Translations under genes and position numbers: made by a program
Notes under the pieces: model-generated
Databases searched by the model: none
Told to the model about the DNA's origin: nothing
Seen by the model: only the letters and a program-made list of their open reading frames with translations
Source: Mytilus californianus
Taxonomy: Eukaryota; Mollusca; Bivalvia; Mytilida; Mytilidae
Direction of reading: 5' to 3'
DNA length: 64,000 nt
NCBI RefSeq assembly: GCF_021869535.1
Contig: NW_026262734.1
Coordinates: 96,353,285 to 96,417,284, forward strand
Part shown: one piece after another, positions 36,841 through 47,879 of the stretch
Position numbering within the stretch: the first letter of the stretch is position 1
Layout: each line of letters opens with the position of its first letter

Positions 36841-39800
36841 CTAACACCATTTAAAATAATTCTGAGGACGTCCGAAAATTTCCATCAGATATTTGTTCAT
36901 GAAGATACCACATCGATCTATTCCAGAATCAAATTTTAGTTGAGTGAACTTGTTTATGTTGTCTCCGTATGTCTCCTTTATTATGTCCACTATTCCAGGA
37001 ATATCTGTGTGACGTTTTGCCCAGTGTGGTCTAATTTTCTCTTGACGGAATTTGTGAACAAACTGAAATACCAAGTAAATAAACTGTTAACCCAGAGATA
37101 TGTCTCGCCTTTTTGTACTTTTGATAATACAAATGTTGAAATTAAAATAGCAATACTTTAACATGTAAGTTATGCAAATATTCAAAGTCAATGAACCATG
37201 ACTGAAGGTACATGGCAAAACAATCTCCATGGAAATGCGATGTGCTAATGCTAATACAACTGCATACCAAATACCATAGACTTATCATAAGTCGTTCCCT
37301 TTCAACAAACCTAAACACAAACATTGACTTGTAAAATATGTAAAAGTTTCAAAGTCAATGAACCATGATGAAGGGGTGGGGCTATATAATCTCCATGGAA
37401 ACGAGACTTGCAAATGTCAATAAATTTGCATACCAAATATCATTGACTTCATTAGCGGTTCGTCTTAAACTGATCTAATCACAAACTAATACATGTAAAC
37501 TAAACAAAAGTTTCAAAGTCAATAGACCATGACTGAGGACGTGGGACCAAATATTCAGCATGGAAATGAGAAGTGCTAATGCTTATACAATTGCATACCA
37601 ATTAACATTGGCCTACCACTAATGGTTCCCCTTGAACTGACCTAATCACAAACTAATACATGTAAACTAAACAAAAGTTTCAAAGTCAATAGGCCATGAC
37701 TGCGGGGGCGGGACCAAATATTCTCCATGGAAATGAGATATGCCAATGCTTATACAACTGCATACCAAATATCATTGACTTACCAGTAGTGGTTCCCCTT
37801 AAACTGACCTAATCACGAACTAATACATGTAAACTAAGCAAAAGTTTTAAAGTCAATAGACCATGACTGAGGGGGCGGAGCAAAACAATCTCCATGGAAA
37901 TGAGATATGCCAATGCCTATACAACTGCATGCCAAATATCATTGACCTACCACTAGTGGTTCCCCATAAACTGACCTAATCACAAACTAACACATGTAAA
38001 CTAAGCAATAGTTTCAAAGTCAATAGATCATGACTAAGGAGGCAGGGCCAAATAATCTCCATGGAAATGAGGTGTGCTAGTGCTAATACAACTGCATACC
38101 AAATATCATTAACCAACCACTAGTGGTTCACTTTAAACTAGACCTAATCACAAAATAATACATTGTTGACGCCGCCGCCGCCGCCGGAAACAGCATACCT
38201 ATGTCTCGCTTTTTGACTCCGTCAAGGCGAGACAAAAAGTAACACAAATTAAATGGTTGTGGATATTAACAAAATGTTATACTTACTTGAAGTGGCAATT
38301 ACAAATTGGCATATTTTAGTGAAAAGATTTGGCCTTCCTACTGTTTTTATTCGAGCTCCAATGACGAGTCTTATGCGGACGAAACGAGCGTCTGGTGCAT
38401 AAGATTATAAGCCTGGTATCTTTCGTGGTTTTTGTCCCAGTATACATATTTCACCAACAGAATGAAAATATGTAAGAAGTTTTTGTATTATTTTTTAAGT
38501 TCTAACTATCGTAGCCTAATGTCCACTTTTGGCAACAATGTAATATTTTTGAATATTTTAGAAAATTATAAATGCTTATTGATAGCTCAACATTTCTTTT
38601 ATTAGATTGAAAATCAAACGATGTATTGTTATTAATTTGGAATTATCAATTTTAATAAAATATAAATGTAGGTTCTGTAAGGAATAGGACGACTGGGATA
38701 AAGGGCGGGAAATCCGTACTGCCACTGAAAAATGAATGTATGTAGGGCAGAAATAGTGCTTTGCAACAGGTCACCAACGGACCCCTCATAGTTTTGTTCT
38801 CATAGTTTTGTTGCATGAGTTCTTCTAGATGACTAATTTTATGTTGTTATCTCGTTGGGGAGTTTTGTTCATATTGTTATTTTTAGAACAGGCGAATCCT
38901 TGATTTTACCGGTTTTTACGAATTCGAAAAATTGTTCCAACCCCTGGTACCCCACTTGACCCACTAATTTCATGTTACTGTGTCATATATGGATAGCTTA
39001 CTCACTGGCAATCATACTACGTCTTCTTTGTATATATTGTCATAGTGTTTAAAATTCTCCACACGTTCTTATAACTTTATACGGATAGAGAAGGGAAAGG
39101 AACTAAAATATTCAACAAAAAATATATGATCCAATTTGATTTAAACGTCTCGTTCACGATTTAAATGAGTGAACGCTTATTCATGAGGAAAAAGCGAAAG
39201 GTTCCGTATTGCCAAATGACATTGATATATTAAAGCCCGTAGGAAGTTCTTCCATTGCTTCATGTAAAAGGAACTTACATCTGCTGCTGTATCATAAAAT
39301 CCAAACTGTGTGGGCGGTGCTAGAAAATCTATTACCATAGAACGTCCAGAATCGTCGTCTTGCTTAATTCCGTTGTTTCCAAAACACAACAAACAGTCCA
39401 TGTTTTGGAGAAATCTCGGTAAAAAAGCATTAAGAGGAGACGACCCCATAGTTTTAATCTGACGTTCCACCTTTTCTGTCATGAACTATAAAAGAGAAAT
39501 ATTCATCATAGATAAATGTTAAAGCATCTCAAACCCATGTTATTTTTACTTTGCTCCATTATTTGCTACGGCCGTATGCACAAATTTTATGGATTTAAAT
39601 CGATCTATCAGTGTGTGATTTGCAACGAACTCAATTAAGGTACTACATGTATCATTCTAGTTTTACGAATCACCATGTCTGTATGTCTGCAAGTTGTGTC
39701 CGGTTCTGGATTTTTTGGATTCATGTTACCCATAACGAGCTTGTGTCGCAAATAAGTGTGGACTGTCGGACTGCAAGGTTGATGTCAAGGTCACAAACTT

Positions 39801-42800
39801 ATTTCGACTATATATCCACATATTCAAATAAACAAAAGCTTTTGAATGTCTTGAAAGATAGTAAAGATTCTAGGCATTATTGTTGTCCATAACCTGAGTG
39901 TGTGTCGTAAAAGAGGTTGGAATGTCTATTTCCAATGTTAAGGTCACATAGTTTCAAATATACAAAGTCCTTGGAGACTAGGAACATTTGAATGCCTTTT
40001 GAGATATCAAATGCAATAATACATGACTTTATTGTTGGTAAGGTATCAACGGAGTGTGTGTCTCGAATAAGGTTGGAATGTCTGTGAGTATAAAATAAGG
40101 TCAAGGCATCAAACATCAACGGAGTGGGTGTCGCGAATAAGGTTGGAATGTCTGTGTGTAAGGTCAAGGCCACACACGTCAACGTAATGTGTGTCGCGAA
40201 TAAGATTGGAATGTCTGTGTGTAAGGTCAAGGCCACAGACATCAACGGAGTGTGTGTCGCGAATAAGGTTGGAATGTCTGTGTGAGAGGTCAAGGCCACA
40301 AACATCAACGGAGTGTGTGTCGCGAATAAGGTTGGAATGTCTTTGTGTAAGGTAAAAAACTTAATCCAATTGTACATCCCCCATATTTAAAATATGTAAA
40401 GTCATGTCCGACTCAGAACTAGCTATGATACTTCGCTTAGTTGCTAAATTTTACGTCAGTTGGTCTCTGGTAGAGAATTGTCTCTTTGGCAATTATACCA
40501 CATCTTCTCATTGTGATAATGAATGACTATACTATTTGGTATTCATATTGTTGCCCATTACAGGTAGGTTGCGAATAAGGTTGGATTGTGTGTCTGCAAG
40601 GTCAATGCCAATACTTAGTATATTAAAGTGAATGCGAGGGTATAATTTTATGACTCGCAGTACCTCTGGTTTCAAACAATAAGAATAAACATGATTTTTT
40701 TTAGGGTGAAAAAAAATAATTGAATAAAAATATACATTAGTCTCACCTGAAAGGCTCTAAATGGTCGTGAAAACTGGTTATCAATGTTAAGTACAAATGC
40801 TGCGCTGGTTTCTGATCCGTGTATTGGTATATTCAGGGTAGGAAAGGCATCCACTAAATAATGGTAACTAGTGGACGGAAGTTCCTTGGCTATTGCTAAA
40901 GCTCCCTGGAATAAGTCATATGTATAATTTAGTTAGACAATGAAATACGCAATTAACGTCAAAACGTTACTAGTAAATCTGTCAATACAAAGGTCTCAGT
41001 GATTTTTTTAAAAACTTTAATCAAATAAAATGTGGTAGTTTCTTTCACCATCAAAATAATTTGTATTTCAATCAAAATTTCCACTCACCTTTCCACGGAG
41101 AATTCCTGTTATGTTTCCACCAGAAAGAGATCCACCCGTTGGTAAAAACCCTGGACCTTCAATAGTATAACCATCTGGTACACTGTCAACTAAAACGATT
41201 GTTCTGAAAATAATATAACAATCGAATGAAAAGAAAGTAACGAAGCCATTCAGAGACATTACGATTTGAATAAACACTTCACTGTGTACGTTTCTTTTTT
41301 AAACTTTAAAATACAATTGACTCAGGTGCATTGCATTTGCGCGCATTACCATTACATTTGCGCACAAAAATCATTACGTTAGCGCAGCTTTTGGTTACAT
41401 TTGCGCGCATATTTTTACAGAAAACTCAGGTAAATACAGGTAGATTATACTTATTTAACTATGATTTTCGAGCAGAATAAGTCCGTTTTATTATGCGCAA
41501 GCCTTAGTCCTGGAAATATATGCAGATAAAAATGCAAATCTAAAGATTAAACGTACTGGTTTTACATATCGTACACTAACGTGCAGAATATTTTCGTTAG
41601 GCGCCCATTGACCTGGCAAAATTATCAATATTTGGTAACATGCTAAACAATATTTTTTTCTTTTTTTGTAAGCAGAATGTCTCTGTACGGAAAAAAATAA
41701 TTCTTGTTATCTTTATTATAATTTGTTATTGATAATTACAATGCCATGCCGCGTGTTCTACATGCAAGTCCGTTCATTTGATGATAAGTTAATGAAAACG
41801 CGGACTTACAAGACAAACGAAATTACCGGACCCAAAATATATTATACAAGTTACCTTAGCCATACGAGGTCTCTTCCAACTGTCCACGAATCGAGGACGG
41901 TGTTGTTATGAAGAAAGACCTTTTCTTCCTCTGGTGTGACGGAATTGAATGGGTACCACGATATTTCTGTCAAAAAGTGTGACGTCACAGTTTCTCTTAG
42001 ATTCGTTTGATTGTAGAACAAATCTGCTAAAGGTACGAACTGGTTTTGTACTTGGGCAATTAGAGTTCCATTCACTTGAATTGTAATGTCATACATTATA
42101 CCCATCATTCCTAAATTGCACATAAGGGCTTTCATTAATTCTGTGTGACTCTCAATGGTAAATTTACGCAGACGACCACGCGCATCCATAAGTCTCAATT
42201 CTACAACATAGCCACTCCAGGTCGGAGCATTCCAAGTTGATCCCTAAAAAAAAACAGTATAAAGAAAGTTTATCTTATTCGACCCGTTTATGCCACTTTT
42301 ATATTCATTTATGTAAACAGAAAAATGTTTTATTTATTTGTGTCAGAAAAATAACACCATATAGTGGTATTATATCTCTCTGGTTTCGTTTATTCAATTT
42401 CATTCTCAAGCAGGGGTTAAACCTTGTTTAAGTTGGATAATTCTTTACATCGGTAATGGCTTTTAAGCACTCATGATATGCATGTGAAACAGAAGGGAAA
42501 TAATCTTTGTTAGTCAGAATCTTAAAATATATTCATAAGAAAAGGTTGACATAAACACACCAGTGATTTTTTGGGAGTAATGTCCCTTAACCTCGGAATA
42601 CACCCCCCTTTTTTTAAACCTACATGTGTAGATAATGCTAACATTCCACCAACGGTTTCATTGACATTGAGTGGTTGTGATAACATTGATAAACCATTCT
42701 TCACTAAAAATTCGTTTAAGTCATATTCATAAACACCAGTTATTACTGTGACTGTGTAATATGGCCTCATTTGGTTCTGAAAAAAAAATATATTACTTTA

Positions 42801-45415
42801 TTTCATAGAATTTTGTATCAAATCAAATAATTGAGTATATAAAGTTCAGTAATCAAGTTTATCCTGCAATCAGCCAGCTATTGTACAAATAACAGGTACA
42901 CATAAATTTTTACTTTATTTGTACTTGTACAAATAAAGAATTCTGTTACTCCGCTTCCTTGTTGAGCAAACGATAATTGAATATTTTTTTTTGCATACCA
43001 GTTCATTTCGCGATCCGCGTTTAAACTATGCCGATTTCTTTGAAAAATCAGAGACAACTATTTAGATTTAAACAACTAAACCTTAAAGTGTCGGGTGTAA
43101 ATTACAGGATAAAAACAATATAATTATGTATATTGTCGGAAATATACAATTCATGTGTACTCTCTACGAAACAGGAGAAAAGCTCGGCGAGCCTCGCTTT
43201 TCGTCCTGTTTCTAAAGCTCGTACAAATAAATTATATATTTTCCAACAATGTACATATATTGTATATGAACTATGCAATGAAATAAGAATAAAGTGTACA
43301 GTAGTTTTGATCCATATTCAAAGAAATCTGCACGTGTATAAATTATACATTTTTTATTTCGACATTTCATTTTGTAACCGCTGAGATGAAAGTTTAACCG
43401 AGTGTACGATGTTAAAACGTATAAAGAATGAAATATGTGATCACGTAATAAAATTAATTAAATTATTAAGATATCCTTACAGGTTTGTGAAGTTCCATAT
43501 CCGGGCCATCGTGACGCTTGAGGTCACGGACGTCCATCATTATATGGCCTTCGTCAGGGTATAACGGTGATCTCGTGTGTCCAGCACCCGTTGCTCGTAC
43601 ACGAATACCTGTCATAGAGGCAGCTTTTATCACTCGTGCTACTTCCCAGATAGTTGTTGGTTTAACATAAAACAGATTGTCTATAATTATAGTTTTATCC
43701 CAGTTGATGAATTGTCGTATATGAACTCGAGGTCCTCTCCGGCCGATCAAATATTCCAACAAACTTAGCTGACTTCTCATCCTCTTGTAAACTTCTGAAA
43801 AATTGCAATTATAGTGTTTTTTATGTTGGCTGTGTTGTATGGAGTTGTTTTATAGGTTCTGTTTAATTTATTCACAAGTTTTATAGACTCATGACGATTT
43901 TGGACGATTTAGAGCTTGACAACTGTAAAAAAGAGATGCGAAATATAGCAAGGGGATATTCAAACTCATAAGGGAGCTACCATTTGATTTTTAGGGGAGG
44001 GGGCAGGATGAAAAATTTTGTCCTGGGTTGTTTTAGTTGTAATCTCTGTCCTGCCTTTTTAATTTTCAAATTTCATCCTTGCCCTGGAAAGTAGCATTCA
44101 ATGAATAAAATTGAGAATGGAAAGTAGCACTCAATAAATAAAATTGAGAATGGAAAGTAGCATTCAATGAATAAAATTGAGAATGGAAATAAGCATTCAA
44201 TAAATAACATTTATAATGGAAAGTAGCATTCAATAAATAAAATTAAGAATGGAAACGGGGAATGAATGTGTCAAAGCCGGAGACTAACAACCCGACCAAA
44301 GAGCAAAAAATGAATATTTTTAGAATTAGCTTGTTTCAGGCATGGTGAAGTCATTATGGTAAAAAAAATGCAAATATTGTTAAATACAAGCAGATTATGT
44401 CTTCAAAACACAAATCAAAACTGATTAAACTTTGTAAATTTATAAAGATTATCAACACAGGTATATGTGCTCCTGGCTAAAATGTATTTCATATATTGTC
44501 TTATCAATTGTCTTGTTTGTTCTGTCTTATTGTAAATATTGTACATAAATGTCTTCTCTATACCTATGTATATGGTTTATTGAGAATAAAGATATAGTCA
44601 TAGAGGGAAAGGTTACAAAAACCATAAGAGAAAGGAAAGAGCATAATTAACAAATATCTATCTTGAATCAATTAATCAATTGATTGATTGAAAGATTGAT
44701 GCAGACATACCGTCTAACAACAAATAATTTAGGACATCAACACTATATATCAATATGTAGGATCTTAAATGTGGGTCCATAATGTATGGTCATTGGGGAC
44801 AGTACAGTCGATTCCACTTAATTGCATACCGCTTAATAGCATAATTCGGTTAATTGCATACTTTTCTCCTGCACAAAACCATTTCCCATTCATCTTATGT
44901 TAAATTGTCCGGTTATATGCATAGACTTACAAGTGGCCTTTCGGTTAATTGCATAGAAAATATTCGCCAGCTAGATATGCTTATAGTTATCGATGTTATT
45001 TGACTCCGTAATTTGGCATTTCGGATATAAGCATACTCCGCTTAATTGCATAATTTTGTCTGACAAATAGGCTATGCAAATAACCGGAATCGACTGTATA
45101 AACAACTCATCATCTTCGGACCAATTCCACTAAAAAGGGGGTACAGGATAAAAGGGGGGAAATACTAAATGAAAATAAATTATAACAATGAAAGAAGTTA
45201 ATTGCACGCAAATGATATAAATATTGTATTTCTGTCTAAATGAAAAAGAAATGCATTTTACAAATAAGCTTACCGTTGCTTCTTGCAATTTCGTCCATCT
45301 CGGCAACATTGTCACCTGCAGCTCTACGATATCTTGTATGGTCATCTTTTTTTAGTTCAATCCCTGATACAAGTAGCATGAATGAAAGCAAAAACACAAA
45401 TTGTAATGCTTTCAT
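36841..45415 (-). CDS. L-gulonolactone oxidase-like secreted flavoenzyme, copy B (8 exons)
   Basis: Exons (minus strand): 45415-45274, 43794-43481, 42776-42624, 42243-41855, 41203-41089, 40905-40747, 39485-39279, 37062-36841; GT/AG introns, 1,701 nt, 566 residues. Signal peptide about residues 1-18 (hydrophobic VFLLSFMLLV), furin-type site RYRR at 28-31. The PCMH FAD domain has ATGAGHT, placing His120 at the flavin-linking position; GGMLALSTHGS and YVVELRLMDARG form its second half. The C-terminal aldonolactone-oxidase domain contains HWAK at 506-509. Sequons at N191, N261 and N281 are shared with copy A. Oxidation of an aldono-lactone with O2 is the family role; the substrate and vitamin C synthesis are inferred. 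Exon 3 uses GTAGGT as donor, chosen because copy A uses GTAAGT at the same codon. Confidence 0.92.
37098..38240 (+). mobile_element. Pearl-like tandem-core element P1
   Basis: Starts AGATATGTCTCGCCTTTTTG. Six core units of about 167 bp follow (TCCATGGAAATG at 37226, 37392, 37557, 37724, 37891 and 38058), then a (GCC)n run at about 38171-38186 and a hairpin with TGTCTCGC and GCGAGACA arms (38203-38235). The TGTCTCGCCTT end is inverted relative to the start. It resembles the 'pearl' elements described in oysters. It lies in the intron between exons 7 and 8 of copy B. Confidence 0.75.
38355..38398 (+). ncRNA. Hammerhead-ribozyme-like motif with damaged core
   Basis: Order of parts: stem I 5' arm GCTCCA (38355), core ATGACGA (38361; consensus CTGANGA), stem II GTC/GAC around a short loop (38368-38380), core GAAA (38381), a minimal stem III in CGAGCG (38385), TC cleavage context (38391-38392) and stem I 3' arm TGGTGC (38393), pairing at five of six positions. 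The usual C3 is A, so self-cleavage is probably lost. The surrounding sequence is a bivalve repeat whose other copies, as I recall, carry CTGATGAGTC. Confidence 0.55.
39885..40360. repeat. 63-bp tandem repeat
   Basis: Five or six regular units (CGCGAATAAGGTTGGAATGT at 63-bp steps from 40132) preceded by more diverged ones. 63 is a multiple of three, so a long minus-strand frame with a 21-residue repeat appears; it is not conserved in copy A and is probably not a protein. It lies between exons 6 and 7 of copy B. Confidence 0.9.
40430..40505 (-). repeat. Repeat family B end fragment
   Basis: TCAGTTGGTCTCTGGTAGAG and GCAATTATACCACATCTTC are the terminal part of family B. Confidence 0.6.
43152..43232. 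repeat. Palindromic repeat fragment
   Basis: ACGAAACAGGAGAAAAGC and GCTTTTCGTCCTGTTTC are inverted arms flanking GGCGAGCC. A related sequence lies at 24290-24360. It lies in intron 2 of copy B. Confidence 0.6.
44100..44310. repeat. 33-bp tandem repeat running into a family A fragment
   Basis: About five units of 33 bp with ATAAAATTGAGAATGGAAAG, followed by the family A start (ACAACCCGACCAAAGAGCAA). The array appears to have grown from the first 30 bp of family A. It lies in intron 1 of copy B. Confidence 0.8.
44815..45096. mobile_element. Pogo/Tc1-mariner-like MITE
   Basis: 282 bp with termini CAGTCGATTCC and GGAATCGACTG, flanked by TA on both sides (44813-44814 and 45097-45098). Subterminal TTAATTGCATA units recur about six times. 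The TA duplication and CAGTCGA ends fit pogo-type elements. It carries no transposase and lies in intron 1 of copy B. Confidence 0.85.
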
Positions 45416-45443
45416 ATTGTATCTGTTATTTTCAAAATCTATA

Positions 45444-45476
45444 TTGTAAAGCCAATCTGTATAGGTGGATGATCTC
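45444..45476 (-). promoter_or_regulatory. Conserved proximal upstream block of copy B
   Basis: Minus strand contains TACAGATTGGCTTTACAA, about 35-60 bp before the start codon, matching copies A and C. Confidence 0.45.
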
Positions 45477-45690
45477 CTAAAAAACCCGAACGATAACTCG
45501 AGTTATGAGTTCTTTAACGAACACCCTCACAAAGGACTCCCGTTTTTTTCTACAACCTTTCTATGTATTTTAAACACAAAATTAAATGGCATATGATTCA
45601 GTATTCTACAGTTAAAACCACAAGATCATTAAGTCCGGTTCTAAGGTGCTTGTTCTGTTTTATATTTAAAAGAAAATGAAAAGAGAACAA

Positions 45691-45755
45691 ACATCCTGGT
45701 ACTGTCATGACCTTATCACAAATATGACCCAGGAAGTTCAGAAACTAAGTAAAAG
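45691..45755 (-). promoter_or_regulatory. Conserved distal upstream block of copy B
   Basis: Minus strand contains GAACTTCCTGGGTCATAT, then ACAGTACCAGGATGT, about 280-340 bp before the start codon. It matches copies A and C in sequence and position. Confidence 0.45.
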
Positions 45756-45759
45756 GCCT

Positions 45760-46265
45760 TTAAACTGACACTTGGCTTTTTTTTCATAATTGTACAACAG
45801 TCTTAGGTCAAAAGTGTTTCACCTGTCGGAAATTCCCCTATTATTTCATATAAAAACACATCTTTCATAAAAATTCTACTGAAGATATTTCGTACCCAAC
45901 TTGAAAGATTTTTTCCAGTAAATACAGAAATGTCCTCAGTTTCTTGCAAAAATTATGAAATATGTTTATGATTTATATTTTTAGGGAAATCACTGTTTAA
46001 AGACAAATATGAATTTCTGCACATATTCATGGGATGCCTACATCTTTTGGTCTGTAGACAAAATACTGGTAAACATGTGTTGGTATTCAAGGAATAGTAT
46101 ATACGATTAAAAGGTGTCTTCAACCTATGTAAAAAATAACATTTGAAAAGGGGCGCAAGACATTTAGGCTAAATCATAAGCGTGCCTATTGTATCTATTT
46201 GGGCTTAAATATTTGAAGCCAAGTTTGCTTTTGGGATAATTATTTTTCTTAACCTTTATCCGTTT
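45760..46265. other. Upstream intergenic DNA of copy B, nothing recognised
   Basis: AT-rich, with no repeat family or exon that I can name. Confidence 0.4.
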
Positions 46266-46269
46266 CAGG

Positions 46270-46547
46270 TTAATTACAGGTAAAATTTATCAATATCAAT
46301 ATTTGATATGAAACAGGATGTGATTCACTGTCCACAACATCATGCAGTAATACTTTCACTTTCTTGTTTGACAAATTTACACCGACGAAGGTAAATGTTG
46401 CATTAGTCACGATCCGTTCTTTTTTATTTGAATAGATAATAGCTTCAAATTCATATTTACTTGGACGAATACGACAAAGATTCGCTCGAAAACGAGCTTC
46501 ATGAAATATTGTCATTTCGGGTACTTGATAAGGTTCAATTTCCTTTG
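46270..46547 (-). pseudogene. Protein-like fragment, possibly hotdog thioesterase
   Basis: About 90 codons open on the minus strand, with EARFRANLCRIRPSKYEFEA, then KERIVTNATFTFVGVN. The TFTFVGV strand after an Arg/Lys-rich segment is reminiscent of the last strands of hotdog-fold acyl-CoA thioesterases, but I cannot confirm the family. It has no start codon context and no clear donor site, so it may be an isolated exon or a decayed copy. It is much more protein-like than the frames around it. Confidence 0.3.
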
Positions 46548-47043
46548 CTTATAAAAATAGTTTGATGTATTGTGCAGGATATTATGCCTTGAGTTAACGG
46601 AACTTAATGAGAAGTGTTATCGAATAGCAAGATTAAAGTTTAAATAATTTATTTACTCAACCCTGTATTACTTTGCTCTAAAGAAAACCCAAGTAAGAAA
46701 GAAAAATAAAATGTTATATTCAAATTAAAACAAAATATGCAATACAAGCGAAGTTAAATTTAGCTATTTTAAAATTAAAAAGGATGCAGGTTTTGTGTTG
46801 AAAAAATATATTATTCACCCTCACCCATATATAATATATATGATTATATTTTTATAAGCTGATTTGAATACACTCATCGAGTGGTTTAAAATTAATGAAA
46901 TGCAGGCAAATCCTGATAAATTTCTAATTTTGGCAGTGGGTATGAAAACATATTGGATAAAATCAATCCAATTATAAATCATTAAAACTCGTTTACACAG
47001 AGATATGTCTCGCCTCTTTGTAATTTTGATCGTAAAATGTTGA

Positions 47044-47463
47044 TTAATTGATTGTTGGTTGCTTAAAGTCAAGTGGCAAATAATTCATGCATGTTCAGGA
47101 CGAGAACAAATTAACAATAAATACAATAGATAGGTCCGGTAATAGAGGTCAACTGGGTTGCAGTTCAGGATAATTTGGACTGCCACGGGAAAATGAGGGT
47201 ATATTGGATAGGGACAGAAATTTAGCCTTGCAACAGACCACCTACGGACCCCTCATAGAGTTGTTGCAAGGGGTCTTAACGTGCAGAGAGTGTGACACTC
47301 TCTCTACACGAGGCATCGGATTAAACGTCCCCATTCTGACCGGACTGTGTACTTGATACATCCCGCACAGCCAAACGGACGCCCTACTTTGGCAAGGGTT
47401 TTACAGCCGGTCGGAAGAAGACCTGTAGTGAGCATATATCTATTCTCCAGTCATACTTGGAGA
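47044..47463 (-). mobile_element. SINE-like family C with 13-bp target duplication
   Basis: CGTAAAATGTTGA stands at 47031-47043 and 47464-47476. The element is in minus orientation, with its tail (TTAATTGATTGTTGGTTGCT in plus) at the left. It is 420 bp long and is the most complete family C copy in the window. The 3' end (GTTAAGCAACC-type with AATC repeats, in sense) resembles that of the tRNA SINE at 3933, so both may use the same LINE. Confidence 0.85.
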
Positions 47464-47526
47464 GCGTAAAATGTTGAAATCAGAATAGCAATATTTGAAC
47501 ATTATGCCAATGCTTATATATATAAC

Positions 47527-47561
47527 CTGGGACTATTATACTATTAGTATAATAGTCCCAG
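47527..47561. repeat. 35-nt perfect palindrome with 7-bp flanking duplication
   Basis: Two 17-nt arms (CTGGGACTATTATACTA and its complement) around a single T, flanked by ATATAAC on both sides (47520-47526 and 47562-47568). The P1 units elsewhere lack it. Confidence 0.9.
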
Positions 47562-47879
47562 ATATAACTGCATACCAAATATAATGGACTTATCATAAGT
47601 AATTCCCCTTAACCGACCTAATCACTAACTTAACATGTTAATTTTAAAAAAGTTTCAAAGTCAATAGACCATGACTGAAGAGGCATGGCCAACTCCATGA
47701 AATTAGTAAATAATATCAATCAGTACACATCCAATAGATTTAGTAAAAAAAATATGCCATAAATAGTAAAAAACATGTCCTTTTGCTATGCACAAAATAT
47801 ATAAATATTAAAAAAAGCCAGGAGGGAATAAAGGTAAAATCCCCTTGTCAAACATGCAGTAGTGTTCTCGTACTGTACC

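Larger units (their letters stand above)
46996..47700 (+). mobile_element. Second copy of pearl-like P1, interrupted twice
   Basis: Begins AGATATGTCTCGCCTCTTTG as at 37098. The body resumes after a SINE-like insertion (47044-47463) and contains a further palindromic insertion (47527-47561). It ends in about one core unit (AGTTTCAAAGTCAATAGACC). The right hairpin end is missing. Confidence 0.65.

Noticed and set aside
39877-40377. A 166-residue repeat protein on the minus strand
   Set aside because: It covers a 63-bp minisatellite in an intron; the frame follows from a period divisible by three.
43577-43768. Plus-strand frame in exon 2 of copy B
   Set aside because: It is antisense to a well-supported exon.
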